A stretch of DNA of 64,000 bases, from NCBI GenBank assembly GCA_964445115.1, contig CAYUJU010000001.1, positions 62,001 to 126,000 of the forward strand, read 5' to 3'. Both the position numbers and the translations under genes were made by a program. Shown here one piece after another: positions 46,522 through 52,647 of this stretch. The stretch's first letter is position 1. The number at the start of each line of letters is the position of its first letter. Source of the stretch: CAIJXJ01 sp964445115. Its GTDB lineage: Bacteria; Pseudomonadota; Gammaproteobacteria; Burkholderiales; Methylophilaceae. Below the pieces are notes generated by a model. That model saw nothing but the letters and a program-made list of their open reading frames with translations. It did not search any database and had not been told where the DNA came from.

Positions 46522-47737
46522 TGCTCCTTGATAATGTCGAGACACCGCAACGCGGCAGCCTGGATCCCGGCCGGGTCAAGCGTCTCCACGGGCAGGCGGA
46601 TGGCCGACTGCAACTGCGTGAAACTGACGTCTGACGATCGCTGGTAGGCCGGGTCGTAATGCTTGACCAGCAATTCCTGTACGAGGGGTTGCCACTGATC
46701 CCCCTGTGCCGCCATCGCCTGCCAGCGTGCGATGGTCTGGTGCCCGTGCAACTCGGTCAGCAGCGCCAGGCGTTGGCCGAGCAGGGCAGGGTCGTGCAGA
46801 AAATGGGCGTAATCTTCCATCAGCAATGCGATGCGGGCGGATGGTGGCGCATCGATGACGATGCAGTGGGCGGCGCGCATGCTGGCTAGCAGCTCACCCG
46901 GCACGCGTACGGTGCCGATCATGCGGCTTTCCGCCTCGACGAATACCGGGCGTTGCGGGTCAAAGCGGCGCATCGCGTCCCATGCCGTGGACTCAAACCA
47001 TTTCTGGGATGGCTGGGGCTGCAGAGGAAGGTTCCCCAATAGCGAGCCGCGATGCGAGGCCAATTGCTCCAGATCGAGCACCTGTGCGCCCTGTTGTGCC
47101 AGCGCCTGCAATAGACGGCTCTTGCCCGAACCTGTCGGGCCGCAGAGGATGCGCCAGTCATACCGCGCCGGCAGCGTGGCGAGTTCAGCCAGCACATGGT
47201 GGCGATACGCCTTGTAGCCGCTATCCAGCCGAGTCACGCGCCAGCCTACCTGCGCGAGAATATGCGCCATGGCGCCGCTGCGCATGCCGCCACGCCAGCA
47301 ATAGACCAGCGGTCGCCACTGCTTGGACTTGTCCTGCAACACGGTGTCGAGGTGATGCGCGACATTGCGCGCAATCAAGGCCGCCCCCAGGCGCTGCGCC
47401 TCGAAGGGCGATTGCACGTACAGCGTCCCCACACGGGCACGCTCCTCGTCGTTCAGCACCGGCAGGTTGATTGCGCCAGGCAGATGGTCGTCCGCGAACT
47501 CGGCGGGCGATCGCACGTCCAGCACATCATCAAAGGTGCTTTCGAGCGCTTGCTGTATCTGAATGTGCTTGAANNNNNNNNNNNNNNNNNNNNNNNNNNN
47601 NNNNNNNNNNNNNNNNNNNNNNNNNNNNNNNNNNNNNNNNNNNNNNNNNNNNNNNNNNNNNNNNNNNNNNNNNCCAGCACATCATCAAAGGTGCTTTCGA
47701 GCGCTTGCTGTATCTGAATGTGCTTGAATGTGGACAT
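46506..47737 (-). CDS. mnmH: tRNA 2-selenouridine synthase, interrupted by an assembly gap
   Basis: It replaces sulphur by selenium in mnm5s2U34 of Lys, Glu and Gln tRNAs via a geranylated intermediate, using selenophosphate. The rhodanese domain has YCWRGGMRS with the catalytic cysteine and the C-terminal domain has P-loop GPTGSGKSRLL. The coding sequence runs into 100 N (47574-47673). The 55 bases before and after the N run are identical, so the gap is an unmerged contig overlap. Removing 155 bases restores one frame from MSTFKHIQIQQALEST to the stop, about 358 residues, the normal family length. The rebuilt ATG is at 47737. Confidence 0.9.
47519..47728. other. Assembly gap flanked by identical 55-bp ends
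   Basis: Bases 47519-47573 and 47674-47728 are the same 55-bp sequence on either side of exactly 100 N. This is the usual trace of a scaffolder joining two contigs whose ends overlap. Collapsing the copies leaves mnmH in frame, so no sequence needs to be missing. Confidence 0.9.
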
Positions 47738-47739
47738 GT

Positions 47740-47757
47740 TGGTTGGCGGAGAGAATG
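47740..47757 (-). other. Distal attachment site: displaced tail of selC
   Basis: TGGTTGGCGGAGAGAATG matches the bases over the 3' end of tRNA-Sec at 57340-57358 except for one missing A. On the minus strand this is CATTCTCT(T)CCGCCAACCA, i.e. the tRNA acceptor 3' strand plus CCA. It is followed three bases later by the mnmH ATG. This is the expected remnant of the original selC 3' end after insertion of the element. Confidence 0.8.
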
Positions 47758-47818
47758 TAATGCACACTATGGCTTACAAGTCGCGCCGTTACTGGATTTC
47801 AATAATTCGTTGTTTCAT

Positions 47819-47840
47819 TATCCCACCAAATATCCCACCA
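47819..47840 (+). other. Two candidate integrase arm-binding sites at the distal end
   Basis: TATCCCACCA at 47819-47828 and again at 47831-47840, same orientation. A third copy is at 57223-57232, just inside the other end of the element beside the integrase gene. Repeats of about 10 bp flanking the core on both arms are typical arm-type sites of tyrosine integrases. Confidence 0.55.
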
Positions 47841-47867
47841 GTTGCGCAAGGTGAGTGGGGGAGGGGA

Positions 47868-47893
47868 GTAAAAAAGCCCCGATAAACGGGGCT
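47868..47893 (-). terminator. Terminator after the 55-residue gene
   Basis: Minus-strand stem AGCCCC/GGGGCT with a seven-base loop followed by TTTTTTACTCC. It should stop element transcription before it reaches mnmH-selD, so those genes probably need their own promoter in the 130 bases between. Confidence 0.85.
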
Positions 47894-47916
47894 CAATCTT
47901 CGCATATCGCGTGGGT

Positions 47917-48084
47917 TTAGTCTTCACTATCCGTCAGAACTTTAGCCCTCGGGTATCCGTTAGCAGTCAGACCCGCGCCAAGGTCCACGCCCCGCATATC
48001 AGGCTCAATCGGTTTGTTCAGGAACGCGGCGCGGTCAGTTTCTTCAAAGATATTAAATTCGCGGGTATATTCGGCAGTAGCCAT
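47917..48084 (-). CDS. Small element-encoded protein, 55 residues
   Basis: ATG at 48084 preceded by AAAGAGGAGTTTTACACC, a strong ribosome binding site. The product (MATAEYTREFNIFEETDRAA, then FLNKPIEPDMRGVDLG, ending in a DSED tail) is hydrophilic and has no known family that I recognise. It has its own promoter, a leader with two hairpins, and a terminator, so it is a self-contained transcription unit at the distal end of the element. Confidence 0.7.
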   Translation of the reverse strand: MATAEYTREFNIFEETDRAAFLNKPIEPDMRGVDLGAGLTANGYPRAKVLTDSED

Positions 48085-48121
48085 GGTGTAAAACTCCTCT
48101 TTACGTTGTGGTCAGCCGGTC

Positions 48122-48182
48122 GGGAGGTTGCCGCCTCCCTTCTCGGCGCTTATCGGTTACTCAACCGACACTTAGAATTATA
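48122..48182 (-). promoter_or_regulatory. Promoter and two-hairpin leader of the 55-residue gene
   Basis: TATAAT on the minus strand at 48182-48177, with a T-rich -35 region (TTGTTT, 16 bases before). The leader then forms TCGGTT/AACCGA (48153-48168) and GGGAGG/CCTCCC (48122-48139) stems before the ribosome binding site. The AT-rich tract 48183-48240 upstream has no other feature. Confidence 0.55.
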
Positions 48183-48261
48183 CAGAAATGCCACTAAAAA
48201 ACAATAAAAACATAATAAAAACAATTGCTTACAAGTAAACAAGTTCGGGGCGCACGGACGC

Positions 48262-48285
48262 AAAAAAGCCCGCAATATGCGGGCT
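48262..48285 (-). terminator. Terminator after the 53-residue gene
   Basis: Minus-strand stem AGCCCGC/GCGGGCT with a five-base loop and TTTTTTG tail. It closes the transcription unit that contains the gene at 48312. Confidence 0.85.
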
Positions 48286-48311
48286 AGTCGGCACCATCGA
48301 AGTTAATCGCT

Positions 48312-48473
48312 TCATTCCCCCACAGCAGCGGCTTTAAACCGTGCTGAATCGAACCTTGGGTTATCTGCCCGCAGTGCTGGTATCAGCGCAGCGGCAATCA
48401 CTTCACGTTGCGCCTTGTCTTGGATGTTATGCCGGATGGCGTCAGCAATCAATATAAATCCCCGTCTCGTCAT
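48312..48473 (-). CDS. Small phage-type protein, 53 residues
   Basis: ATG at 48473 with GGGG upstream. The sequence MTRRGFILIADAIRHNIQ and the end ALRADNPRFDSARFKAA follow a pattern common in small proteins of prophages and integrated elements (ADNPRFD-RF near the C-terminus). Role unknown; it ends shortly before a rho-independent terminator. The 190 bases upstream (48474-48667) contain a GGGGGAACCCCC palindrome near 48546 and nothing else I can support. Confidence 0.65.
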   Translation of the reverse strand: MTRRGFILIADAIRHNIQDKAQREVIAAALIPALRADNPRFDSARFKAAAVGE

Positions 48474-48667
48474 GTGCTGCCCCTCGTGTGTTGTCGGTAC
48501 TAAGGGCGGCTTGTTGCATTAGGAACGAGTCTGAGCAGTATGGAGGGGGGAACCCCCACCCCGTGGGTCCATGAGGTGAGGCGCCCTGTGCCCGTCGTAC
48601 GAGAGGCTTACGTGATGGGGTCAAAATTTCAAACTAGACACATGTGTTTCAATGTAAACGTAGACCA

Positions 48668-49483
48668 TCATTTTAAATTTGCCAACTCGCACACAGATTC
48701 TATTAACACTTCACCAACCGAGTCTGGGGCCATCGATTCGTAATTCTTATATTGGTAGGTCTTAGAATCTGTTACTTCCCCAAACTCGTTAAAGCGTATT
48801 GAACTTGAAGTGGCTAATTTTTTTGAATTGCAGTCAACAGTTAATTGATCCTTGAAACTTGGATTGTTTGAAATAACATCTCTTTCTCGTGGGATTTTGT
48901 TTTCATCCAAAATCAATATTGATTTTCCGTCTGAGTCTACATAAGACACTTTTTCACGTTTTTTTGGGTATCCAATTGACCAAAACTCAACCCTGGACGA
49001 ATTCATTTTTATGGAATTGATTCGGATAGTGTGAGCTATCTTATTGTCTTTCGAGATAAGCACGTCAATTTTCTCATCGGAATCTCGCAATCCCTTGCAC
49101 CAAAGTTTTTTATATTTGTTTAATGTTTTGTTTGAATCTGCTTTGTCATAAGTAGATAGCTTTAACGATTGAAAAAAATCTACTGAATTGATAAATCCGT
49201 AGTCTTCACTGCTGAAGTCGTGCTTTGGGATATACCCCCGTGAAATCCGGCCGTACAAGTTTTTGTCACACAACGTAATCCATCTATCAATAAGGGTCGA
49301 CTTGTAACCCTGATCCTCATATGGAGTCGCCATATCAAAAATAAGAAAATTATTGATTCTTTTGGCTGAATCTAAAACCAAAAGACTGTCGGTTGAATCC
49401 ATCTTTACTGTTTCTGCTGCGTTCGATGAGGTGGCAAAAAAGATGAATGAGCAGATAACTATAATTCGTAAAGTTTTGTGCAT
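48668..49483 (-). CDS. Exported protein of unknown function, 271 residues
   Basis: A cleavable signal peptide (MHKTLRIIVICSFIFFATSSNAAE) is followed by a soluble, lysine- and serine-rich region with no repeats or metal motifs that I recognise. Several cysteines (WITLCDKN, LWCKGLRD, LTVDCNSKK, ESVCELANLK) could form periplasmic disulphides. The coding sequence is strikingly AT-rich compared with both the chromosome and the element's replication genes, a sign of separate acquisition. It follows the second exported-protein gene by 19 bases and is probably co-transcribed. It is cargo of the selC element; function unknown. Confidence 0.75.
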   Translation of the reverse strand: MHKTLRIIVICSFIFFATSSNAAETVKMDSTDSLLVLDSAKRINNFLIFDMATPYEDQGYKSTLIDRWITLCDKNLYGRISRGYIPKHDFSSEDYGFINSVDFFQSLKLSTYDKADSNKTLNKYKKLWCKGLRDSDEKIDVLISKDNKIAHTIRINSIKMNSSRVEFWSIGYPKKREKVSYVDSDGKSILILDENKIPRERDVISNNPSFKDQLTVDCNSKKLATSSSIRFNEFGEVTDSKTYQYKNYESMAPDSVGEVLIESVCELANLK

Positions 49484-49502
49484 TTAGATTCGATCCTGAA
49501 TT

Positions 49503-50066
49503 TTATTTTAAACGTTCAACCATAATTCTTTCGGAAACACCCTCAACTTGTAAAAAATAGGCTCCATCTTGTTTGAAAATAATTATGTTTGGCATGAATG
49601 CGTAATGATAAGTGTATGCGTAAGAAGTCTGTTGCCATATTTGACCATTCAATAATTTGAAAATCGTGTTTCCATCCCATCCTTCGAAGTCACCATCAAT
49701 CCGACTTTCAATAACTGAAGACGTCGACTGAATATCCGGACGTGATGAATTATTGCGTGCAGATTTTTTTGTGTTTAACGAATTGCCTTGATTTGCTCTA
49801 ACAGGAATAACTTTGAATCTATTGTTGTTCAAAATCATCAACCCTGTTTCAGGGCATATGGTTACTACGGGATTGTATTGGTACAAATATAAATACTGGT
49901 AGCTAACTTCTTTCCAAACGGTTCCCCCCATTAGTTTGATAACTTCCCCCCCGTTTCCGTTGTATGGATTTGGAAAAGTAATAGCATCTTGGAAACAATT
50001 GGCATAACTATTCGGTGAATTCGACAGAAATAGAATGGAGAACGCAAACACAATACTTCTGATCAC
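49503..50066 (-). CDS. Exported protein with two similar domains, 187 residues
   Basis: It starts with GTG at 50066 behind GAGGGG. A signal peptide (MIRSIVFAFSILFLSNSPNSYA) precedes two copies of a domain of about 45 residues: GNGGEVIKLMGGTVWKEVSY at about 38-57 and WDGNTIFKLLNGQIWQQTSY at about 132-151, each followed by an aromatic run (YLYLYQYNP, YTYHYAFMP). A serine/asparagine-rich linker separates them. This tandem domain occurs in bacterial proteins of unknown role. AT-rich like its downstream neighbour. Confidence 0.78.
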   Translation of the reverse strand: MIRSIVFAFSILFLSNSPNSYANCFQDAITFPNPYNGNGGEVIKLMGGTVWKEVSYQYLYLYQYNPVVTICPETGLMILNNNRFKVIPVRANQGNSLNTKKSARNNSSRPDIQSTSSVIESRIDGDFEGWDGNTIFKLLNGQIWQQTSYAYTYHYAFMPNIIIFKQDGAYFLQVEGVSERIMVERLK

Positions 50067-50096
50067 TTAACATCCCCTCACTTTAAGAATCCAATT

Positions 50097-50279
50097 TCAG
50101 GTTAAATCTCTAAAATCAGCTAGTTTCTTTAGCGCATCCCTCAACTTCTTTTCTTGTTCCGGCGTTGTTTTGTCGGACTGGGTAACTAGGCGTGCTTTGG
50201 GCTCCACTCCACTTGCCTCGTCGAGTTTTGCTCCATACTGCTCTGCCATACGCTGCGCTCGCGTTTTCTGTTCAGTCAT
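50097..50279 (-). CDS. Small element protein, 60 residues
   Basis: ATG 50279 has GGAG six bases upstream and overlaps the end of the previous gene by eight bases. The product begins MTEQKTRAQRMAEQYGAKLD and is highly charged with a predicted C-terminal helix. No family recognised. The motif R-MA-YGAKL-E recurs in the short frame at 50634-50729, hinting at a duplication. Confidence 0.6.
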   Translation of the reverse strand: MTEQKTRAQRMAEQYGAKLDEASGVEPKARLVTQSDKTTPEQEKKLRDALKKLADFRDLT

Positions 50280-50637
50280 GTGGGTCTCCATGATTCTTTC
50301 GGAATTCATCGGCTTCATCCACGATCCAATCTTTTAGATCACTTGGTAGCTCTGGCGATACTTCGGATGGTGGCTCTGATGAAAAGGCTACCCCACCAAC
50401 AGCACTAGCAAAAATCTGTGTGTAGCGTGAAGTCTCTGCGCAAAATGTATCCCTGTCCATAACACCTGACACGCGCGCTACGATAGCCGCTTGAAGCCGA
50501 AGCCCAGACATTCTCCATCGCTCATCCTCGCTAGCGTCTTCCACTGATGAGCACTTTTCAACCATTTCCCACAACCGCTTGATGTGTTTTTGCTGGTCTT
50601 CCTTCGGTGCTTCGAAATATATTGCGTTCTCGTTCAT
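50272..50637 (-). CDS. Element protein, 121 residues, unknown
   Basis: ATG 50637 preceded by AAAGGGA. Acidic soluble protein, mostly helical (EDQQKHIKRLWEMVEKCSS, LRLQAAIVARVSGVMDRDTF) with no signal peptide. It is translationally coupled at both ends: its start overlaps the stop of the short frame at 50634, and its stop overlaps the 60-residue gene. Function unknown. Confidence 0.65.
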   Translation of the reverse strand: MNENAIYFEAPKEDQQKHIKRLWEMVEKCSSVEDASEDERWRMSGLRLQAAIVARVSGVMDRDTFCAETSRYTQIFASAVGGVAFSSEPPSEVSPELPSDLKDWIVDEADEFRKNHGDPHD

Positions 50638-50729
50638 CTGTCCCTTTCGGCCACCGTCTCGTTTAACTTCGCCCCATATGTACTCGCCATTTTTGCAGCT
50701 CTACTACTACGGCGACTTGTTGCATTCAA
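50634..50729 (-). CDS. Possible 31-residue protein with YGAKL motif
   Basis: A frame with a possible TTG start at 50729, or an internal ATG, reads RAAKMASTYGAKLNETVAER and ends in ATGA overlap with the 121-residue gene. It resembles RAQRMAEQYGAKLDEA in the 60-residue protein downstream. It overlaps the last codons of the DUF6717-like gene in another frame. It could be a real micro-protein or the relic of a duplicated gene. Confidence 0.3.
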   Translation of the reverse strand: MNATSRRSSRAAKMASTYGAKLNETVAERDR

Positions 50730-51081
50730 CGGTGAGGCACTGACATAAAGGTGCCTGGGGGGCTGCGGGAAAGTATTTGAGGAGGGCTGGGCAGAGCCAT
50801 CCGTAATCGTTGTAGGTTTCGCAGTAATACCAATTACCATCCGCCTCATGCCTGTCCCATTCCAGTTTGACCTGCCACTCTTCGAATGGAAGATCGGAGA
50901 AACAAAGATCAAAGCCGCTCCACGCCTCCGGAAGATTGGCCACAAGACGATCGATCAATAGATCAGCCCCGTTCACGAACGGTTCTTTATCCAAACCCAC
51001 TGCGGGGTCATCAAACACCCATTCAGTGTCGTGCATGTAAGGATGGATGCACATTACTGCATCTGAATTTTTTTCGACCAT
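50707..51081 (-). CDS. DUF6717-like protein, 124 residues
   Basis: ATG 51081 is preceded by GGAGG at the right spacing; an in-frame ATG at 51096 overlaps that site and is less likely. The protein has a run of aromatic and acidic motifs (HPYMHDTEWVFDDPAVGLDKEPFV, WQVKLEWDRHEADGNWYYCE, WLCPALLKYF) that I associate with the DUF6717 family of small soluble proteins. Function unknown. It lies downstream of the structured RNA region. Confidence 0.65.
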   Translation of the reverse strand: MVEKNSDAVMCIHPYMHDTEWVFDDPAVGLDKEPFVNGADLLIDRLVANLPEAWSGFDLCFSDLPFEEWQVKLEWDRHEADGNWYYCETYNDYGWLCPALLKYFPAAPQAPLCQCLTVECNKSP

Positions 51082-51189
51082 TCTTCGAACCTCCATTTAG
51101 TTGCTAGGATGATTCAAAGATAGCACCGGGTCAAAGTGGTGCCGAATTATGTAAAGTTTGTGATGTTGAAGCTGGCGGAAGGGAGCCGC

Positions 51190-51260
51190 AAAAAAATAAC
51201 GGACGAGTCGCCAGTGAGGTGCGTGCACAAATGGCACGAAGCTATGGCTTGTCGTCCGTT
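51190..51260 (-). ncRNA. Second structured RNA segment with terminator tail
   Basis: Nine-base perfect outer stem AACGGACGA (51198-51206) with TCGTCCGTT (51252-51260). An inner stem CGTGC/GCACG (51222-51238) sits within. On the minus strand it ends in ATTTTTTT. It directly follows the 81-base RNA and could be a second RNA, or a back-up terminator. The remaining 51097-51189 holds nothing I can identify. Confidence 0.5.
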
Positions 51261-51341
51261 AAAAAAGCCCCCTATCTCTGGTAGTCCGGGATCCATCCCC
51301 GGAGGCAGGTGACGCTTCCGTCAGCACGAAGTAGGGCTTTT
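51261..51341 (-). ncRNA. Promoter-driven structured RNA, candidate C4/CI-type antisense RNA
   Basis: An 81-base unit on the minus strand. The 5' AAAAGCCCTA pairs with the 3' TAGGGGGCTTTT to close the molecule. Inside are TGACG-GAAG-CGTCA and TCCGGG/CCCGGA hairpins, giving a three-way junction, and TTTTTT ends it. A good sigma-70 promoter places the start at the first A of the closing stem. The fold and the context (P4-like satellite) recall the C4 antisense RNA of P1/P7 and the related CI immunity RNA of P4, which block expression of antirepressor or replication genes. Family identity is inference from memory of the fold. Confidence 0.6.
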
Positions 51342-51345
51342 CTAA

Positions 51346-51374
51346 ACTCTATCTGTGTAAGCTGATGCGGTCAA
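51346..51374 (-). promoter_or_regulatory. Sigma-70 promoter of the structured RNA
   Basis: Minus strand: -35 TTGACC (51374-51369), 17-base spacer, -10 TAGAGT (51351-51346). The expected start is about five to seven bases further on, at the closing stem of the RNA. The -35 box overlaps the tail of the upstream terminator. Confidence 0.65.
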
Positions 51375-51396
51375 GAAAGAACCCGCCGAAGCGGGG
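51374..51396 (-). terminator. UUCG-loop terminator after the 216-residue gene
   Basis: Minus-strand stem CCCGC-TTCG-GCGGG followed by TTCTTTCTTG, nine bases beyond the stop of the upstream gene. It separates replication-module transcription from the RNA promoter. Confidence 0.7.
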
Positions 51397-51404
51397 GATG
51401 GGGT

Positions 51405-52055
51405 TTAGTGCATATCGAGCAGGGTTTCAACCTGCCGGTCCAGTAGTTGCCCCGCGTATTCAGGCCAAGCGTCAATTACTCGCCGTATCACCTCAACGTA
51501 TTGCAAGCGGTATTCGTCCATTAGGGGGAGGAGTAAATGCGCCATCGATGCGGTGCGGGTGTGTGCTCTTTCTAATTGCCGGTGCTGTGCGGCGGTGGCG
51601 TCTGCGCGAGGTAAAAACGATCCAACCATCCATAGAGACGTTTCCTCAAGCATCACAGGCATGTCGAGAGCTTCAGCTACGACAGCCAGCCCCGGCCAGA
51701 ATCGGTGCCCATACAGGAACGCCAAACGGTGCAGTGGTGCATTGTCCCAGAGGTTAAATTCGTCCACTGGGCCAGAAATTCGCCCACGTGGGGTGTTCTT
51801 AAGGCGGTCGCTGCCGTGAAGATGTTGGTAGGCATCAAGGATGCCAGGTGCGACGAGGCGAAGCCTGTACAGGTCGGTAACGGACTCAGCCCAGTCAGGT
51901 GTGCGACGCACGCTATTAGAAAAATAATTCTGACCTCGTAACATGTGCTCGCTCGGGGTTTCTTGGTCGATCTCGAAAGTCTCCTCATCCGGAATTATTC
52001 CGCGGGGCAGGTGCGTATTGGTGTGGGGTTTCCGTTGGTTGAACTGGTAAATCAT
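51405..52055 (-). CDS. Element protein, 216 residues, unknown
   Basis: ATG 52055 lies in an ATGA overlap with the 102-residue gene and has AAGGA upstream, so the two are coupled. The protein is soluble, rich in Arg, Leu and His (WAESVTDLYRLRLVAPGILDAY, HRLAFLYGHRFWPGLAVVAEALDMPV, QYVEVIRRVIDAWPEYAGQLL) with mostly helical segments and no recognised domain. Genes of this kind are often found beside replication genes of satellites and plasmids. Function unknown. Confidence 0.7.
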   Translation of the reverse strand: MIYQFNQRKPHTNTHLPRGIIPDEETFEIDQETPSEHMLRGQNYFSNSVRRTPDWAESVTDLYRLRLVAPGILDAYQHLHGSDRLKNTPRGRISGPVDEFNLWDNAPLHRLAFLYGHRFWPGLAVVAEALDMPVMLEETSLWMVGSFLPRADATAAQHRQLERAHTRTASMAHLLLPLMDEYRLQYVEVIRRVIDAWPEYAGQLLDRQVETLLDMH

Positions 52056-52360
52056 GTCGGTTTCCTTGGGTTGGTTACGGGGGCGTTCCATACGCTGGTT
52101 GCGCCTTGTCTTACTTCTTTCCAGCCTGCATATATCAAAGCTGCTGCTGTTGTTTCACGAGTGGCGCCGAATTGGGCGGCGATCCTTCCTAATTGAACTG
52201 ACTGCCATCGCTCCGGAACCGCACGGGTCGCGTGCCATTGTGTAATCAGGTTGGCAAGGTCCATTACTCGTTGTGTGGGTTCGACGTGCTTGGTGCTGAG
52301 TTCTCCATGCTCGGTTTGGTGTAGGCGGGCGCGCGCTAAGAACGAAGATAAGTAGGTCAT
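52052..52360 (-). CDS. Element protein, 102 residues, possible DNA-binding
   Basis: ATG 52360 with AAAGGAG. The segment WQSVQLGRIAAQFGATRETTAAALIYAGWKEVRQG (about 52-86) has the look of a helix-turn-helix (LGRIAAQFGATRETTAAALIYAG), so a role in regulating or initiating replication is possible. It starts beside the iteron cluster and is coupled to the 216-residue gene. No named family. Confidence 0.65.
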   Translation of the reverse strand: MTYLSSFLARARLHQTEHGELSTKHVEPTQRVMDLANLITQWHATRAVPERWQSVQLGRIAAQFGATRETTAAALIYAGWKEVRQGATSVWNAPVTNPRKPT

Positions 52361-52376
52361 TTTCAGCTCCTTTCAG

Positions 52377-52646
52377 TGTGCATTTGCACAGATGAACTCA
52401 CGTATGCACACACATATCTGTGCAGCGCTAGCCTTAGTCTCACAATGGATTCGGCGATTTGCACACATTGCACAGATATTTTCAAAATAGTTTTTGCGAG
52501 CGCCGGCGTATATATAAAACGTAGTCCCGGCGGATTCATAATTTCTTTCCCTAAATAAGTGAGTTATCTGTGCAATCTCTCGAAAGCCGCGCCAGCACTG
52601 GCTCTCCGTTGCACGGATACCTGTGCATTTGCCGTGCAGAGTGTGC
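52377..52646. other. Iteron cluster, putative replication origin of the element
   Basis: The motif TTGCACAGATA recurs in both orientations: 52384-52393, 52414-52424 (inverted), 52468-52479, 52564-52575 (inverted), 52609-52619 (one change), plus partial TGTGCA copies at 52377, 52405, 52459, 52621 and near 52642. Between them lies an AT-rich tract with TATATATAAAA (52508-52518). The cluster occupies the 287-base gap after the primase-helicase gene, just as ori and iteron regions neighbour the alpha protein gene in P4-like elements. Confidence 0.65.
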
Positions 52647-52647
52647 A

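Noticed and set aside
50634..50945. 103-codon frame overlapping the DUF6717-like gene
   Set aside because: Its upper part is out-of-frame DUF6717 sequence; only the last 31 codons may be coding and are listed separately.
51190..51341. Retron msr/msd region
   Set aside because: No reverse transcriptase gene is present nearby and the fold fits tandem terminator-ended RNAs better.
51361..51384. Hammerhead-like words CTGATG and GAAA on the plus strand
   Set aside because: The core is not complete (CTGATGC rather than CTGATGA) and no flanking stems of the right order form.
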